A stretch of DNA of 64,000 bases from JADKAV01 sp963733395. Its GTDB lineage: Bacteria > Actinomycetota > Actinomycetes > S36-B12 > UBA10799. Of the stretch, positions 51,645-61,156 are shown piece by piece. The DNA lies in assembly GCA_963733395.1 (NCBI GenBank), contig CAVTCZ010000022.1, forward strand, positions 1 to 64,000, read 5' to 3'. Each line of letters begins with the position of its first letter. The first letter of the stretch is position 1. The notes below the pieces were generated by a model. The model made no database searches and was not told where the DNA came from. It saw nothing but the letters and a program-made list of their open reading frames with translations. The position numbers and the translations under genes are program-made.

Positions 51645-51950
51645 TCAGGCGCTGGGGTTGTCCCCAACCGGAAGATCCTCCACGTTCACGTCCTTGAACG
51701 TAAGGATGCGCACGGAGCGCGCGAACCGGCCCTGCCGGTACATGTCCCAGACCCAGACATCACGCAGGTAGACCTCGAAGAAGACCTCGCCGCCTTCGGT
51801 GCTGCGCACCTGGATATCGACATCGTTGGCGAGGTAGAACCGGCGCTCCGTCTCGACGACGTGGCGGAACATCCCGACCACCTCGCGGTACTGCCGGTAC
51901 AGGTCGAGCTCGACCTCGCTCTCGTAGCGCTGCAGATCGTCGACGCTCAT
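51645..51950 (-). CDS. DUF2469 family protein
   Basis: 101 aa from ATG 51950. LQRYESEVELDLYRQYREVV, GMFRHVVETERRFYLANDVD, EVFFEVYLRDVWVWDMYRQG and RFARSVRILTFKDVNVEDLP are the family blocks. The family is restricted to actinobacteria and lies between rnhB and the yraN-comM-dprA genes; no function is established. It overlaps the rnhB stop by 4 bp. Confidence 0.93.
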   Translation of the reverse strand: MSVDDLQRYESEVELDLYRQYREVVGMFRHVVETERRFYLANDVDIQVRSTEGGEVFFEVYLRDVWVWDMYRQGRFARSVRILTFKDVNVEDLPVGDNPSA

Positions 51951-52612
51951 GCGGCTCCCTCTCGTATGGCTCGCCGAACAGTGATGAATCGGTACCGGTG
52001 CACAGCACTCGGGCCGTGGGCGGCGAGTGCCTCCCGGTGCGCCGGGGTGGTGTAGCCCTTGTGCACGTCGAACCCGTACTGCGGGTAGACCTCGTGCAGG
52101 GTCTTCATGTGGCGGTCCCGCGCGCACTTGGCCAGGACACTGGCCGCAGCGATCGTGGCCGACACCTGATCACCCTTCCATACCGCCAACTCCGGACGAC
52201 CGAGGCCGCCGGGCACGAATCCGTCGCACAACGCGTAGTCGGGGAGTACCCCCAACCGCATCCACGCCCTGCGGAAGGCCAGCAGGTTGGCGCGGTGCAA
52301 CCCGATCTCGTCGAGTTCGGCCACGTCGATCGCGCTCACCGCCCAGGCCAGAGCGAGGCGCTTGACCCGCTCCTCGACGCGCTCCCGGGCGGCCGGGGTC
52401 AGCAGTTTGGAGTCGGCCAACTCAGCGATCCGGGTGTGCGGGGCCAGGATCACCGCGGCCGCATACAGGGGCCCGGCGCAGGCACCCCGACCAGCCTCAT
52501 CCAGACCAGCCACCGCCTCGAAACCGGCCCGGCGCACGGCGTTGTCGAACGCGTACGGACCCGCACCTCTGCGAGGAACGGGGACTGAGCTTGCTCCCAC
52601 AGGCCTAACCAT
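51947..52612 (-). CDS. rnhB: Ribonuclease HII
   Basis: 221 aa from ATG 52612. AVAGLDEAGRGACAGPLYAA contains the first acidic triad residues (D, E), DSKLLTPAARERVEERVKRL follows, then LCDGFVPGG with the third Asp and KGDQVSATIAAASVLAKCAR with the fourth. It cuts RNA in RNA-DNA hybrids and single ribonucleotides. It lies between lepB and the DUF2469 gene, the conserved actinobacterial order. Confidence 0.95.
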   Translation of the reverse strand: MVRPVGASSVPVPRRGAGPYAFDNAVRRAGFEAVAGLDEAGRGACAGPLYAAAVILAPHTRIAELADSKLLTPAARERVEERVKRLALAWAVSAIDVAELDEIGLHRANLLAFRRAWMRLGVLPDYALCDGFVPGGLGRPELAVWKGDQVSATIAAASVLAKCARDRHMKTLHEVYPQYGFDVHKGYTTPAHREALAAHGPSAVHRYRFITVRRAIREGAA

Positions 52613-52671
52613 ATGCGCAGGTACGACAGATGCGGTGCGAGGTCGAAGCGTGTCCGGCTGCGGCCGGACCG

Positions 52672-53366
52672 CTACTTGCCCTGCTCGTCCAGACGCGGGT
52701 CGTCGAACGGGAGCTCCGGGACCGGATGGGTGCTGAACGCCGAGAACGGCCACACGGTGAGGACCACCCGGCCCACGACGTTGCCCACCGGGACTGTGCC
52801 CTGGTTGTCGTTGAGGTGGTAGCGGGAGTCCGCCGAGGCGTTGCGGTTGTCGCCCATGACGAAGATCCGGCCCTCCGGCACGGTCACGTCGAAGCGCACG
52901 TCGTCGCTGGTGTCCCCGGGCTTGACGTACGGCTCGGTCAACGGCACGCCGTTGAGCACGATGCGGCCGTCGGTGCTGCAGCAGCGCACGTGGTCGCCGC
53001 CGACGCCGATGACCCGTTTGACGAGATCATCGCCGGTGTTGCTGGGCAGCAGGCCGACCCACTCGAGGACGCCGGCCAGACCGCTGGCGGGTTCCTTCTG
53101 CGCCGCATCGAGCCAGTCGCCGGGGTCGCGGAACACCACGATCTGGCCCCGGTCGACCCCGCCGAACCGGGTCGACAGCTTCGAGGCCAGGATCCGGTCG
53201 TTGGGCATGAGGGTGTTCTCCATCGACTGGCTCGGCACATAGAAGGCCTGCACGATGAACGTGCGCACCAGGAAGGACAGCCCGAGGGCCACCACCAGGA
53301 TGATGACGATCTCTTTGACGAAACGCCAGAGCGCCCCGCCGGCACGTGTGGAACTAGAGGTCTCGC

Positions 53367-53370
<4 letters not shown>
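52672..53370 (-). CDS. lepB: Signal peptidase I
   Basis: 232 aa. One N-terminal membrane helix (EIVIILVVALGLSFLVRTFI), then the catalytic Ser in YVPSQSMENTLMPNDRILAS and Lys in DDLVKRVIGVGGDHVRC, plus GRIFVMGDNRNASADSR (box E) and GNVVGRVVLTVWPFSAF. It cleaves signal peptides of exported proteins. It precedes rnhB on the same strand, with a 59-bp gap, and overlaps rplS by 4 bp. Confidence 0.95.
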
Positions 53371-53723
<353 letters not shown>

Positions 53724-54168
53724 GTTGACTCCTCGCATTCGCCACAGGTCGAACGCACGTGGTGGTGGGTGGTTCGTGGGAAGTAACCCGGTTCCGCAGC
53801 GTGTCCCCCTGTGGCGGGTGGCGTACGGATCGTTCCCAGTGTGCCACACCCGCTTGCCCGGGCCCGCACGGTGGGGCACGCAGTGGAATCCCTGCGGATC
53901 CGCAGCAGGCTCGATGCCGGTCAGTGGGGAATAACGGCGCTGGCCCGTGATCTCGGGCGAGCCAAGGAGGCGGGTTCTGCCTCTGGGGTCCGCACGAGGT
54001 TGGAGAACGTCCACCAGGTGAGTGAAGACACGCGTGGGTTCTCTCACGCGGTGCACCCCCACCAACGTCGCGGGGTCGGGGGCGGTTTCGTCGCCAGTCA
54101 GCCAGCCCACCGTTACGACCAGCAGCACCGGCCACCGTTCAGCAATCGGCGGCGAGGGGCCAGCCGGT
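53724..54168. other. Unassigned 445-bp gap between trmD and rplS
   Basis: No credible gene or palindromic family repeat here. The frames are short and do not match known families. A minus-strand frame from 54128 runs into rplS, but it lacks a recognisable domain and its composition is not convincingly coding. It probably holds the rplS promoter and leader; a separate rplS promoter is unusual where trmD and rplS are normally tightly linked. Confidence 0.45.
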
Positions 54169-54846
54169 TCAGTCCCCCGCCCGGAACTCCTGTGTGCGCA
54201 ACTGAGCCTGCTCCCGCCGCCAGGCCTCGATGCGGCCGTGATCCCCGGACAGCAGCACGTCGGGTACTGCCAGCCCGCGCCACATCGGCGGCCGGGTGTA
54301 CACCGGACCCTCGACCAGGTCGTCGGGAAGGCTGAAGGAATCGTCGGCGACGGAATCCGGATTGCCCAGAACCCCCGGCAGCAACCGCACGATCGCCTCG
54401 CACATCACGAGCACCGCCGCCTCGCCGCCGGCGAGCACGTAGTCACCGATGCTCACCTCCCGCACAGCGACCGCGCCCCGGTAGTGCGCCGCGACCCGGG
54501 CGTCGATCCCCTCGTAGCGCCCACACGCGAACACCAAGTGGGAGCGGCCGGCCAACTCCTCGGCTGTGCGCTGTGTGAACGTCTCGCCGGACGGGGTGGG
54601 GATCACCAACACGCTGTCGGGGTCCAGCAGTGGATCCAGCGCCTCACCCCAGGGTTGCGGAATCATCACCATGCCCGGCCCGCCCCCGTAGGCAGCGTCG
54701 TCAACCGTGCGGTGCTTGTCGTGGGCGTGGTCACGCAAGTCGTGCAACTGAAGAGTCACCGCACCGCGCTCGATGGCTTTGCCGATCAGGGAGAGCCGCA
54801 ACGGCGCCAAGTACTCCGGGAAGATGGAGACGACGTCAATCCGCAT
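54169..54846 (-). CDS. trmD: tRNA (guanine37-N1)-methyltransferase
   Basis: 225 aa from ATG 54846. The SPOUT knot motifs are clear: VVSIFPEYLAPLRLSLIGKA, DDAAYGGGPGMVMIPQPWGE, HLVFACGRYEGIDARVAAHY, VREVSIGDYVLAGGEAAVLV, GNPDSVADDSF. It methylates G37 next to the anticodon to prevent frameshifting. It overlaps rimM by 11 bp. Confidence 0.96.
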   Translation of the reverse strand: MRIDVVSIFPEYLAPLRLSLIGKAIERGAVTLQLHDLRDHAHDKHRTVDDAAYGGGPGMVMIPQPWGEALDPLLDPDSVLVIPTPSGETFTQRTAEELAGRSHLVFACGRYEGIDARVAAHYRGAVAVREVSIGDYVLAGGEAAVLVMCEAIVRLLPGVLGNPDSVADDSFSLPDDLVEGPVYTRPPMWRGLAVPDVLLSGDHGRIEAWRREQAQLRTQEFRAGD

Positions 54847-55324
54847 CGTCGAACAGACCTTCCGGTGCGACGACCTCCACGAACCCGCCGGCCAGGTCCA
54901 CGACCGGCACGATCTGCACCACGAACGGCACGAGCACCTGCCGGCCTTCGAAGGCCACGGCCAGCAGATCCTGTCCCGGCAGGTGCAGGACTTCCTCGAC
55001 GATGCCCACCTCGGCACCGTCCACGAGGACTCGCAGGCCCTCCAACTGATGGTCGTAGAACGCATCCGGGTCGTCGACTTCGGCGTCGCCGACCTCGGTG
55101 TAGAGCCACACTCCGCGCAGCGCCTCAGCATCCGCACGATCCGTGCAGCCCGACAGCAACAGAGCGACCTTGGGTGAGATCCGGGATTCGACCACGCTGC
55201 GCGGGGCGTCCCCGACCAACACGACCGCTCCGGGGGCGAATCTGCGCTCGGGCTCGTCGGTGGTGGGCATGACCGTCACCCAGCCGCGCACGCCATGCGG
55301 CTTGCCGATCCGGCCGACGGCCAC
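54836..55324 (-). CDS. rimM: Ribosome maturation factor RimM
   Basis: 162 aa. VGRIGKPHGVRGWVTVMPTT is the RimM N-domain signature; RGVWLYTEVGDAEVDDPDAF(Y), DHQLEGLRVLVDGAEVGIVE, and DLLAVAFEGRQVLVPFVVQI form the PRC barrel. It assists 30S head maturation with S19. A short stretch of 11 bp separates it from the KH gene. Confidence 0.94.
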   Translation of the reverse strand: MAVGRIGKPHGVRGWVTVMPTTDEPERRFAPGAVVLVGDAPRSVVESRISPKVALLLSGCTDRADAEALRGVWLYTEVGDAEVDDPDAFYDHQLEGLRVLVDGAEVGIVEEVLHLPGQDLLAVAFEGRQVLVPFVVQIVPVVDLAGGFVEVVAPEGLFDDAD

Positions 55325-55335
55325 ACGTTGTGCGG

Positions 55336-55587
55336 TCAGCGGCCGTTCACATCCACGAAGTCGACCCGCACGCCACGGCCGCCGGCGATGGCGTTGATCA
55401 CCGTCCGCAGGGACTTGGCGGTCCGCCCGGCGCGACCGATGACGCGACCGAGGTCGTCCGGGTGCACCGTCACCTTCAGCAGTGTCCCGCGACCGCGGCC
55501 ATCCTTCTCGCGCACGGTCACGTCGTCGGGGTTGTCCACGATGCCCACGACCAGGTGCTCGAGGGCTTCGGCCAACGGCCTAGCCAT
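55336..55587 (-). CDS. khpA: RNA-binding KH protein KhpA
   Basis: 83 aa single KH domain: EALEHLVVGIVDNPDDVTVR, VHPDDLGRVIGRAGRTAKSL, RTVINAIAGGRGVRVDFVDV with the GxxG loop as GRAG. It binds RNA, often with KhpB. It overlaps the rpsP stop by 8 bp, the usual rpsP-khpA-rimM-trmD arrangement. Confidence 0.93.
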   Translation of the reverse strand: MARPLAEALEHLVVGIVDNPDDVTVREKDGRGRGTLLKVTVHPDDLGRVIGRAGRTAKSLRTVINAIAGGRGVRVDFVDVNGR

Positions 55588-56137
55588 CGGCCTTAGTCTC
55601 GTCCGCGGCCCCTTCGGCCGGCGCGGCTGTTTCGTCAGCGGGGGATTCGGCCGCGGCGGGCGCTTCCTCCGCAGGAGCAGCCTCAGCAGCCGGCGCCTCA
55701 GCGGGCGCTTCCTCCGCAGGAGCAGCCTCGCAGCCGGCCTTCTCCTTCGGCTTCGACCTCTGCTTCGGCGCCTTCTCCTCGGCGTCCTTCAGACCCGCGG
55801 CCTCAGCTGCGGCGGCGGCGAACACGGCCTTGCGGTCGGCCTTCTCGTCGGCGGTCTGCAGCGTGCCCTCGGCGCCCGGGAGGCCCTTGAACTTCTGCCA
55901 GTCGCCGGTGATCTTCAGCAACGCCATCACCGCATCGGTCGGCTGCGCACCCACGCCGAGCCAGTACTGCACCCGCTCGGAGTCGATCTGGATCAGCGAC
56001 GGCTGCTCCTTGGGGTGGTAGAGGCCGATCTCCTCGATCGCCCGACCATCGCGCTTGTTGCGCGCGTCGGCGACGACGACACGGTACTGCGGGTTACGGA
56101 TCTTGCCGAGCCGCTTCAGTTTGATCTTGGCTGCCAC
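55580..56137 (-). CDS. rpsP: 30S ribosomal protein S16 with Ala/Pro/Glu-rich tail
   Basis: 185 aa from GTG 56137. The S16 core takes the first ~80 residues (KIKLKRLGKIRNPQYRVVVA, DARNKRDGRAIEEIGLYHPK, WLGVGAQPTDAVMALLKITG). The following ~100 residues are an acidic extension; two 29-bp direct repeats (55656-55684, 55701-55729) encode an AAPAEEAPA motif, much like the S2 tail. S16 is needed for 30S assembly. Tails on S16 are common in actinobacteria but this one is long. Confidence 0.94.
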   Translation of the reverse strand: MAAKIKLKRLGKIRNPQYRVVVADARNKRDGRAIEEIGLYHPKEQPSLIQIDSERVQYWLGVGAQPTDAVMALLKITGDWQKFKGLPGAEGTLQTADEKADRKAVFAAAAAEAAGLKDAEEKAPKQRSKPKEKAGCEAAPAEEAPAEAPAAEAAPAEEAPAAAESPADETAAPAEGAADETKADG

Positions 56138-56599
56138 TGGGGGTGTGTCTCCTGTAATCGTGTCCGGCCGCGTCCGGGAAGGTGGGGTTGTCACACCCGC
56201 ACGCGTGCCACAAGTCAACGGTCCCCGGTGAGAGGGCGGGAACCTGGCTCTAGTGTGCCAGATGCCGGGCGCGCTCCGGACGTCGCCTCGACTGTCGCAG
56301 AGTCACCGGCCACCACGGCACGAGACGCCGGGCGAACGACCCGGCGCGCCGCCCCCTCCCCTTGGAATCCGGATCGCGGAGACTGTCGTTGGTTGCCGCT
56401 CAGGTAGTTCGTTGCCGCTCAGCGCCGCCGGAACCCCCACGTACTGCACGAGCTTCGGCGGGGAGTGAGGGTGAAAGCGCCCCGAGTCGGGTTGTCGGGT
56501 GCTGCTACCGAAGACCGCAACTGCTCGGCGCGGCACGTCGGGGCAGACCACGCACAGTTGGGCTCGCCGGTCACCCCGCGCACTGCGAGTCGCGCCGCG
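56138..56599. other. Upstream region of rpsP, no gene seen
   Basis: Between the rpsP start and the family A repeat at 56602, neither strand holds a credible gene; frames are short and low-complexity. The rpsP operon promoter is expected within the first 150 bp upstream but no clear -35/-10 pair stands out. Confidence 0.45.
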
Positions 56600-56601
56600 C
56601 C

Positions 56602-56724
56602 CACGACTGTTGCGCGGTTGCTGCCCGCGAACCACGACTGTTGCACGGTTGTCGGTTTGGCACCCCCAAAACCAGCAACCGCGCACACTCGCGACGGGGG
56701 CCCAGCAACCGCGCACCACTCGCG
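56602..56724. repeat. Family A palindromic repeat, copy 5
   Basis: Modules L1 56602-56620 and L2 56633-56651 (CACGACTGTTGCGCGGTTG), R2 56676-56693 and R1 56706-56724 (CAACCGCGCACCACTCGCG), with the GGTTTGGC/CCAAAACC centre. It lies between rpsP and ffh, both on the minus strand, downstream of the ffh stop. Confidence 0.88.
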
Positions 56725-56814
56725 CTCCGGCCACGACGGCACACACCCACGACCCGCGCCGACTCCCGCTCGAATCCGACGCGGCAACAGGCTCCGGGGC
56801 TGACGGCGTCGCCG

Positions 56815-58344
56815 CTACTGCCCGCCCAGCAACTTGGTGAACTCGTCCGGCAGTTGATCCGCGGTGAAAGGCGGCGGGGCCGCATCCACCTCGAGCGGCT
56901 GACCGGCCGCCTCCTGCGCGCGCTTGGCCGGGTTGCCGCTGCGCCCCTTCTTGGCCTTGACCTGCTTGCCCTTGCCCTTGCTCTTCTTGGACATCCCGCC
57001 CATGCCCGGTGGCATCCCCGGCATCGCGGGCATTCCGCCGCCGCCGGCTCGCATCTTCTTCATCATCTTCTGGGCCTCGGTGAAGCGGTCCACAAGGTTG
57101 TTCACGTCCGACACCTGGACGCCGGCACCGCGGGCGATCCGCGCCCGCCGGGAACCGTTGAGGATCTTGGTGTCCCGTCGTTCCTGCGGGGTCATGGAGT
57201 GGATGATCGCGGCGACCCGGTCGAGCTCACGGTCGTCGATCTGCTCGAGCTGTTTGCGGGCCTCGGCCATACCCGGCAGCATCCCGAGCAGTTTGCCCAG
57301 CGAACCCATCTTCTTGACCGCCTGCATCTGCTCGAGGAACTCCTCGAGGGTGAAGGCGTCGCCGCGCGCGACCTTGTCTGCCATCCGCTGCGCCTGGTCG
57401 GCGTCGAAGGCGCGCTCCGCCTGCTCGATCAGGGTCAGCACGTCACCCATGTCGAGGATGCGCGAGGCCATCCGGTCGGGGTGGAAGACCTCGAGATCCT
57501 CCACCTTCTCTCCGACGGACCCGAACATGATCGGAGCACCGGTGGCTTCCCGCACCGAGAGCGCGGCGCCACCCCGGGCATCACCGTCGAGCTTGGTCAG
57601 GATGACGCCGTCGACGCCGACACCCTCCTGGAAGGCGGCCGCGGTCTGCACCGCGTCCTGGCCGATCATCGCGTCGATCACCAGCAGCAGTTCGTCGGGT
57701 TGGACCGCGTCGCGGATGGCCGCCGCTTGTCCCATCAGTTCCTCATCGATGGCCAACCGGCCCGCGGTGTCGATGATGACCACGTCGTACAGCGACTGTT
57801 CGGCGAAACTCATCGACGACCGGGCAACAGCCACCGGGTCGCCCACCCCGTTGCCCGGCTCGGGGGCGTAGCAGGGCACGCCCGCGCGCTCGGCCACGAT
57901 CTGCAACTGGTTGACCGCGTTGGGCCGCTGCAAGTCGGCCGCGACCAGCACCGGCGTGTGCCCCTGGTCGGCCAGGTGCTTGGCGAGTTTGCCGGCCAGC
58001 GTCGTCTTGCCTGAGCCCTGCAGACCCAGCAGCATGATGACCGTCGGCGGCTTCTTGGCCAGCCGCAGGTTGCGGGTCTCGCCGCCGAGGATCGTGATGA
58101 GCTCCTCGTGCACGATCTTGACGACCTGCTGCGCCGGGTTGAGGCTGCCCGAGACCTCCGAGCCCATCGCCCGCTCCTTGACCCGGGCGGTGAACGTGCG
58201 CACCACGGACAGGGACACGTCGGCTTCCAGCAGCGCCCGGCGGATCTCGCGCACGGTCTCGTCGATGTCCGCCTCGGACAACCGGCCTTTGCCGCGCAGT
58301 CCCTTGAAGGTGGCGGCCAGACGGTCGGACAGGGAATTGAACAT
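56815..58344 (-). CDS. ffh: Signal recognition particle protein Ffh
   Basis: 509 aa. N domain (FNSLSDRLAATFKGLRGKGR), G domain with LLGLQGSGKTTLAGKLAKHL (P-loop), VIIDTAGRLAIDEELM (G3), and ILTKLDGDARGGAALSVREA (G4), then the Met-rich M domain (MLPGMAEARKQLEQIDDREL; SRRARIARGAGVQVSDVNNL; MMKKMRAGGGGMPAMPGMPP). It targets membrane and secreted proteins co-translationally with 4.5S RNA and FtsY, whose 3' end closes the window. Confidence 0.97.
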   Translation of the reverse strand: MFNSLSDRLAATFKGLRGKGRLSEADIDETVREIRRALLEADVSLSVVRTFTARVKERAMGSEVSGSLNPAQQVVKIVHEELITILGGETRNLRLAKKPPTVIMLLGLQGSGKTTLAGKLAKHLADQGHTPVLVAADLQRPNAVNQLQIVAERAGVPCYAPEPGNGVGDPVAVARSSMSFAEQSLYDVVIIDTAGRLAIDEELMGQAAAIRDAVQPDELLLVIDAMIGQDAVQTAAAFQEGVGVDGVILTKLDGDARGGAALSVREATGAPIMFGSVGEKVEDLEVFHPDRMASRILDMGDVLTLIEQAERAFDADQAQRMADKVARGDAFTLEEFLEQMQAVKKMGSLGKLLGMLPGMAEARKQLEQIDDRELDRVAAIIHSMTPQERRDTKILNGSRRARIARGAGVQVSDVNNLVDRFTEAQKMMKKMRAGGGGMPAMPGMPPGMGGMSKKSKGKGKQVKAKKGRSGNPAKRAQEAAGQPLEVDAAPPPFTADQLPDEFTKLLGGQ

Positions 58345-58424
58345 GCATCGCTCCTGGGGGTCGGGTTACAGCGTAACCGGCCGCGCCGTGAGGCACGGGT
58401 GGCCGCAGGGCCTCCCGGCGACCG

Positions 58425-60746
58425 TCAGCCGGTCAGGGAATCCCGCACGACCGCCAGGGCTGCCCCGGCCCGTGAGTCCGTGAGGGGGTCCCCGCTCTCG
58501 TCGGTGAGGAAGAAGACATCGACGACCTCCGAACCGAGGGTCGAAACCTTAGCGCCATCGACGTTGACACCGTTACGGGCCAGGGCCGACGCGACCCAGT
58601 ACAGCAGCCCGGCGCGGTCGTGGGCACGCACCTCCAGCACGGTCGCGCGACTGGACGCGTCGGGGGTCAACGACACTGTGGGCTCGGGCCGGGGGTCCTC
58701 GACGTTGGCATACGCGCGCTCGCGCTCGCTCAACCGACGCGCCAGGTCCAGTTCGCCGGCGATGGCCCGCCGGATGTCGGAGGCCAACCTGTCCGCGGCC
58801 GGGGGCTCCCCGAACTGCGTCTGCACGGTCCACCGGATCACCGCCCGGCCCTGTTCCGTGCGACTGGCGGCGTCCCTCACGCTGAGCCGGTTGACCGCCA
58901 GTGCACCGGCACAGCGACTCAGCAGGCCGACCGAGTCGGACGCCCCCACCGTGATCGCCAGTTCCGTCTCGCCCAGCACGTCGATGACGACGTCCACCCC
59001 GGTCCCGGTCCACAGGTGCACCGGGACATCGTCCAGCAACGGCTCGATCTTCACCTCGTCCCCGGCCAGCGACGCCCGGGTGCGGCGCACCAGCACGTCG
59101 ACGAGATTGGCCTTCCACGGGCTCCAGGCCGCGGGTCCGGTGGCGGCGGCGTCGGACACGGTGAGCCAGTGCAACAACTCCAACGTCTCAGCCGTTTGCA
59201 CCGCCTCAGCGACCTTGTCGATGACGGCAGGATCGTCGATGTCTTTGCGCGTGGCCACATCCGGCAGCAGCAGGTGGTACCGGACCAGTTCCACCAGAGT
59301 GTGTGTGTCACGGTCGTCGAAGCCGAAGTGGGGCGCGATGTCCGCGACCAGGTCCACGCCGATCTCGGTGTGGTCCCCCGGACGGCCCTTGCCGATGTCG
59401 TGCAGCAATGACCCCACCAGAAGCAGGTCCGGACGGGACACCTTGCGCGTGTGCTTGGACGCGGCCACCGCGGTCTCGACCAGATGCCGGTCCACGGTGT
59501 AGCGGTGCACCGGGTTGCGCTGGGGTGCCGACCGCACCACATCCCACCCGGGGATCAGTCGCGACACGATGTTCGCCTGGTCCAGGGCCTCCCACACGGG
59601 CACTGCCGCGCGACCGGCGCCCAGCAGGCTGACCAGGTTCTCGCGGGCCTGCCGCGGCCACGGCACCGGCAGCGGTGCGGACTCCTGCGCGAGCCGGTCG
59701 ACGGTGTGGGTGGAGATCCGCAGTCTCGCCTGGGCGGCGGCGGCCGCAGCCCGCAGCACGAGGACGGGGTCGCGATCCGGCCGGGCATCCGCTGCCAACA
59801 CCACCTCGGTGTCCTGCACGACCACACCCTCGGCAAGCGGCGCCCGGTCGCTGTTCCGGCGGATCTTGCGCAGCCGCGGTATGGACTGGCGCTTGATCTG
59901 TCGCCTCACACGACCCCAGGCCACCGAACTCACGAAGGCGATGGTCCGGCCGGCGCCACACACGGCGCGCAGCAACTCGTCCTCGTCGGCGTAGCCCAGC
60001 ATCCTCGCCACCTGCGGCTGTTCCTGCTGGGTCAACCGATCGGTGGCCCGGCCGGTGGTCAGGTGCAGCGCGTCGCGGGCATCCAGCAGGGTGAGCCGGG
60101 CTTGGCTCAGCGAACTCTGCGGCGGACTGATGATCCAGCTTGCAGCCAGTGCCCGCATCACCGTCAGATCCCGCAAGCCGGCGTAGGACTCCTTGAGATC
60201 CGGCTCCAACAGGTACGCCAACTCGCCATGGATCTCGGCTCGCTCCTCCACCCCCGCCCGGAGTTCGTCCAGGCGCTGCTTGGCCATGGCGCGCCAGTCC
60301 CCCAGCACGGTCGATCGGGTCTCGACGGTGAGGCGGTCGTCGCCGATCACCGTGCGGGCGTCGAGCAGGCCGAGCACGACGCGCAGATCCTGACCGGCCA
60401 GCCGCCGGGCCTGGGCCGGCGTGCGCACGCTGTGGTCGAGGCGCAAGCCGCTGTCCCAGATCGGGTACCAGATCTTCTCCGCGACGGCGGCCACGGCTTC
60501 GCCCGGCACGGCCGACGGGTGCAGCAGGAGCACGTCGATGTCGCTGGCCGGAGCCATCTCGCCTCTGCCGTAGCCCCCGACGGCGACCAGCGTGCAGCCG
60601 AGGTCCTTCGCTCCGGAGGCGTTGAACAGATCGGTCAGCCAGTCGTCGGTCAGACCGGTGAGCGCGTGCCGGCGCGATGGGCCGAAGCCCGGTCGGCTGA
60701 TGAGATCAGCACGGGCTGCCATGAAGTCACTTGCGACCACACTCAC
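58425..60746 (-). CDS. glnD: Bifunctional uridylyltransferase/uridylyl-removing enzyme GlnD
   Basis: 773 aa from GTG 60746, chosen for the AGGAGGA 5 bp upstream. Nucleotidyltransferase domain (LVAVGGYGRGEMAPASDIDV; LLLHPSAVP), PII uridylyltransferase linker, an HD phosphohydrolase domain (LLVGSLLHDIGKGRPGDHTE with the HD pair) and two C-terminal ACT domains (VDVVIDVLGETELAITVGAS; RATVLEVRAHDRAGLLYWVA). It modifies PII (GlnB) according to glutamine level; in actinobacteria it often adenylylates rather than uridylylates GlnK. It is the last gene of amtB-glnB-glnD. Confidence 0.94.
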   Translation of the reverse strand: MSVVASDFMAARADLISRPGFGPSRRHALTGLTDDWLTDLFNASGAKDLGCTLVAVGGYGRGEMAPASDIDVLLLHPSAVPGEAVAAVAEKIWYPIWDSGLRLDHSVRTPAQARRLAGQDLRVVLGLLDARTVIGDDRLTVETRSTVLGDWRAMAKQRLDELRAGVEERAEIHGELAYLLEPDLKESYAGLRDLTVMRALAASWIISPPQSSLSQARLTLLDARDALHLTTGRATDRLTQQEQPQVARMLGYADEDELLRAVCGAGRTIAFVSSVAWGRVRRQIKRQSIPRLRKIRRNSDRAPLAEGVVVQDTEVVLAADARPDRDPVLVLRAAAAAAQARLRISTHTVDRLAQESAPLPVPWPRQARENLVSLLGAGRAAVPVWEALDQANIVSRLIPGWDVVRSAPQRNPVHRYTVDRHLVETAVAASKHTRKVSRPDLLLVGSLLHDIGKGRPGDHTEIGVDLVADIAPHFGFDDRDTHTLVELVRYHLLLPDVATRKDIDDPAVIDKVAEAVQTAETLELLHWLTVSDAAATGPAAWSPWKANLVDVLVRRTRASLAGDEVKIEPLLDDVPVHLWTGTGVDVVIDVLGETELAITVGASDSVGLLSRCAGALAVNRLSVRDAASRTEQGRAVIRWTVQTQFGEPPAADRLASDIRRAIAGELDLARRLSERERAYANVEDPRPEPTVSLTPDASSRATVLEVRAHDRAGLLYWVASALARNGVNVDGAKVSTLGSEVVDVFFLTDESGDPLTDSRAGAALAVVRDSLTG

Positions 60747-60772
60747 CGAGTCCTCCTGACGTTGTGGAATGC

Positions 60773-60812
60773 GACGTGGCGGCGACCCTCCCCCTCGGGT
60801 CGCCGCCACGTC
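60773..60812 (-). terminator. Hairpin between glnB and glnD
   Basis: A 16-bp GC-rich perfect stem (GACGTGGCGGCGACCC with GGGTCGCCGCCACGTC) and an 8-base loop lie in the 71-bp gap between the glnB stop and the glnD start. There is no U tract after it on the minus strand, so it may be a partial terminator or mRNA-stabilising element lowering glnD expression relative to glnB. Confidence 0.6.
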
Positions 60813-60817
60813 TTGGG

Positions 60818-61156
60818 TCACAGCGCGTCCGCGCCGCGTTCTGCGGTCCGCACCCGGACCACGGATTCGACCGGAGACACCCAGACCTTGCCGTCCCCGA
60901 TGCGACCGGTCTGTGCGCTCTTGACGATGACGTCCACCACACTGTCGGCGTCGTCGTCTTCGACCACCACCTCGATGCGCACCTTGGGCACCAGGTCGAC
61001 GGTGTACTCCGCGCCCCGGTAGACCTCGGTGTGCCCGCGCTGACGGCCGTAGCCGCTGGCCTCGGAGACGGTCAGACCGTGGACCCCGAAGGTCTCCAGT
61101 GCGGTCTTCACGTCGTCGAGCTTGAAGGGCTTGATGACTGCGGTGACGAGTTTCAT
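60818..61156 (-). CDS. glnB: Nitrogen regulatory protein PII
   Basis: 112 aa: MKLVTAVIKPFKLDDVKTAL, HGLTVSEASGYGRQRGHTEV, and the T-loop YRGAEYTVDLVPKVRIEVVV with Tyr51 in the usual place; the C-terminal GRIGDGKVWVSPVESVVRVR is the B/C-loop. It senses ATP/ADP and 2-oxoglutarate and binds AmtB and other targets. It overlaps amtB by 4 bp and is modified by GlnD; linked amtB-glnK-glnD is the actinobacterial standard (so the symbol glnK fits equally). Confidence 0.95.
   Translation of the reverse strand: MKLVTAVIKPFKLDDVKTALETFGVHGLTVSEASGYGRQRGHTEVYRGAEYTVDLVPKVRIEVVVEDDDADSVVDVIVKSAQTGRIGDGKVWVSPVESVVRVRTAERGADAL

Noticed and set aside
53724..54128. Small minus-strand gene upstream of rplS
   Set aside because: No recognisable domain and it merely extends the rplS frame upstream of its ATG.
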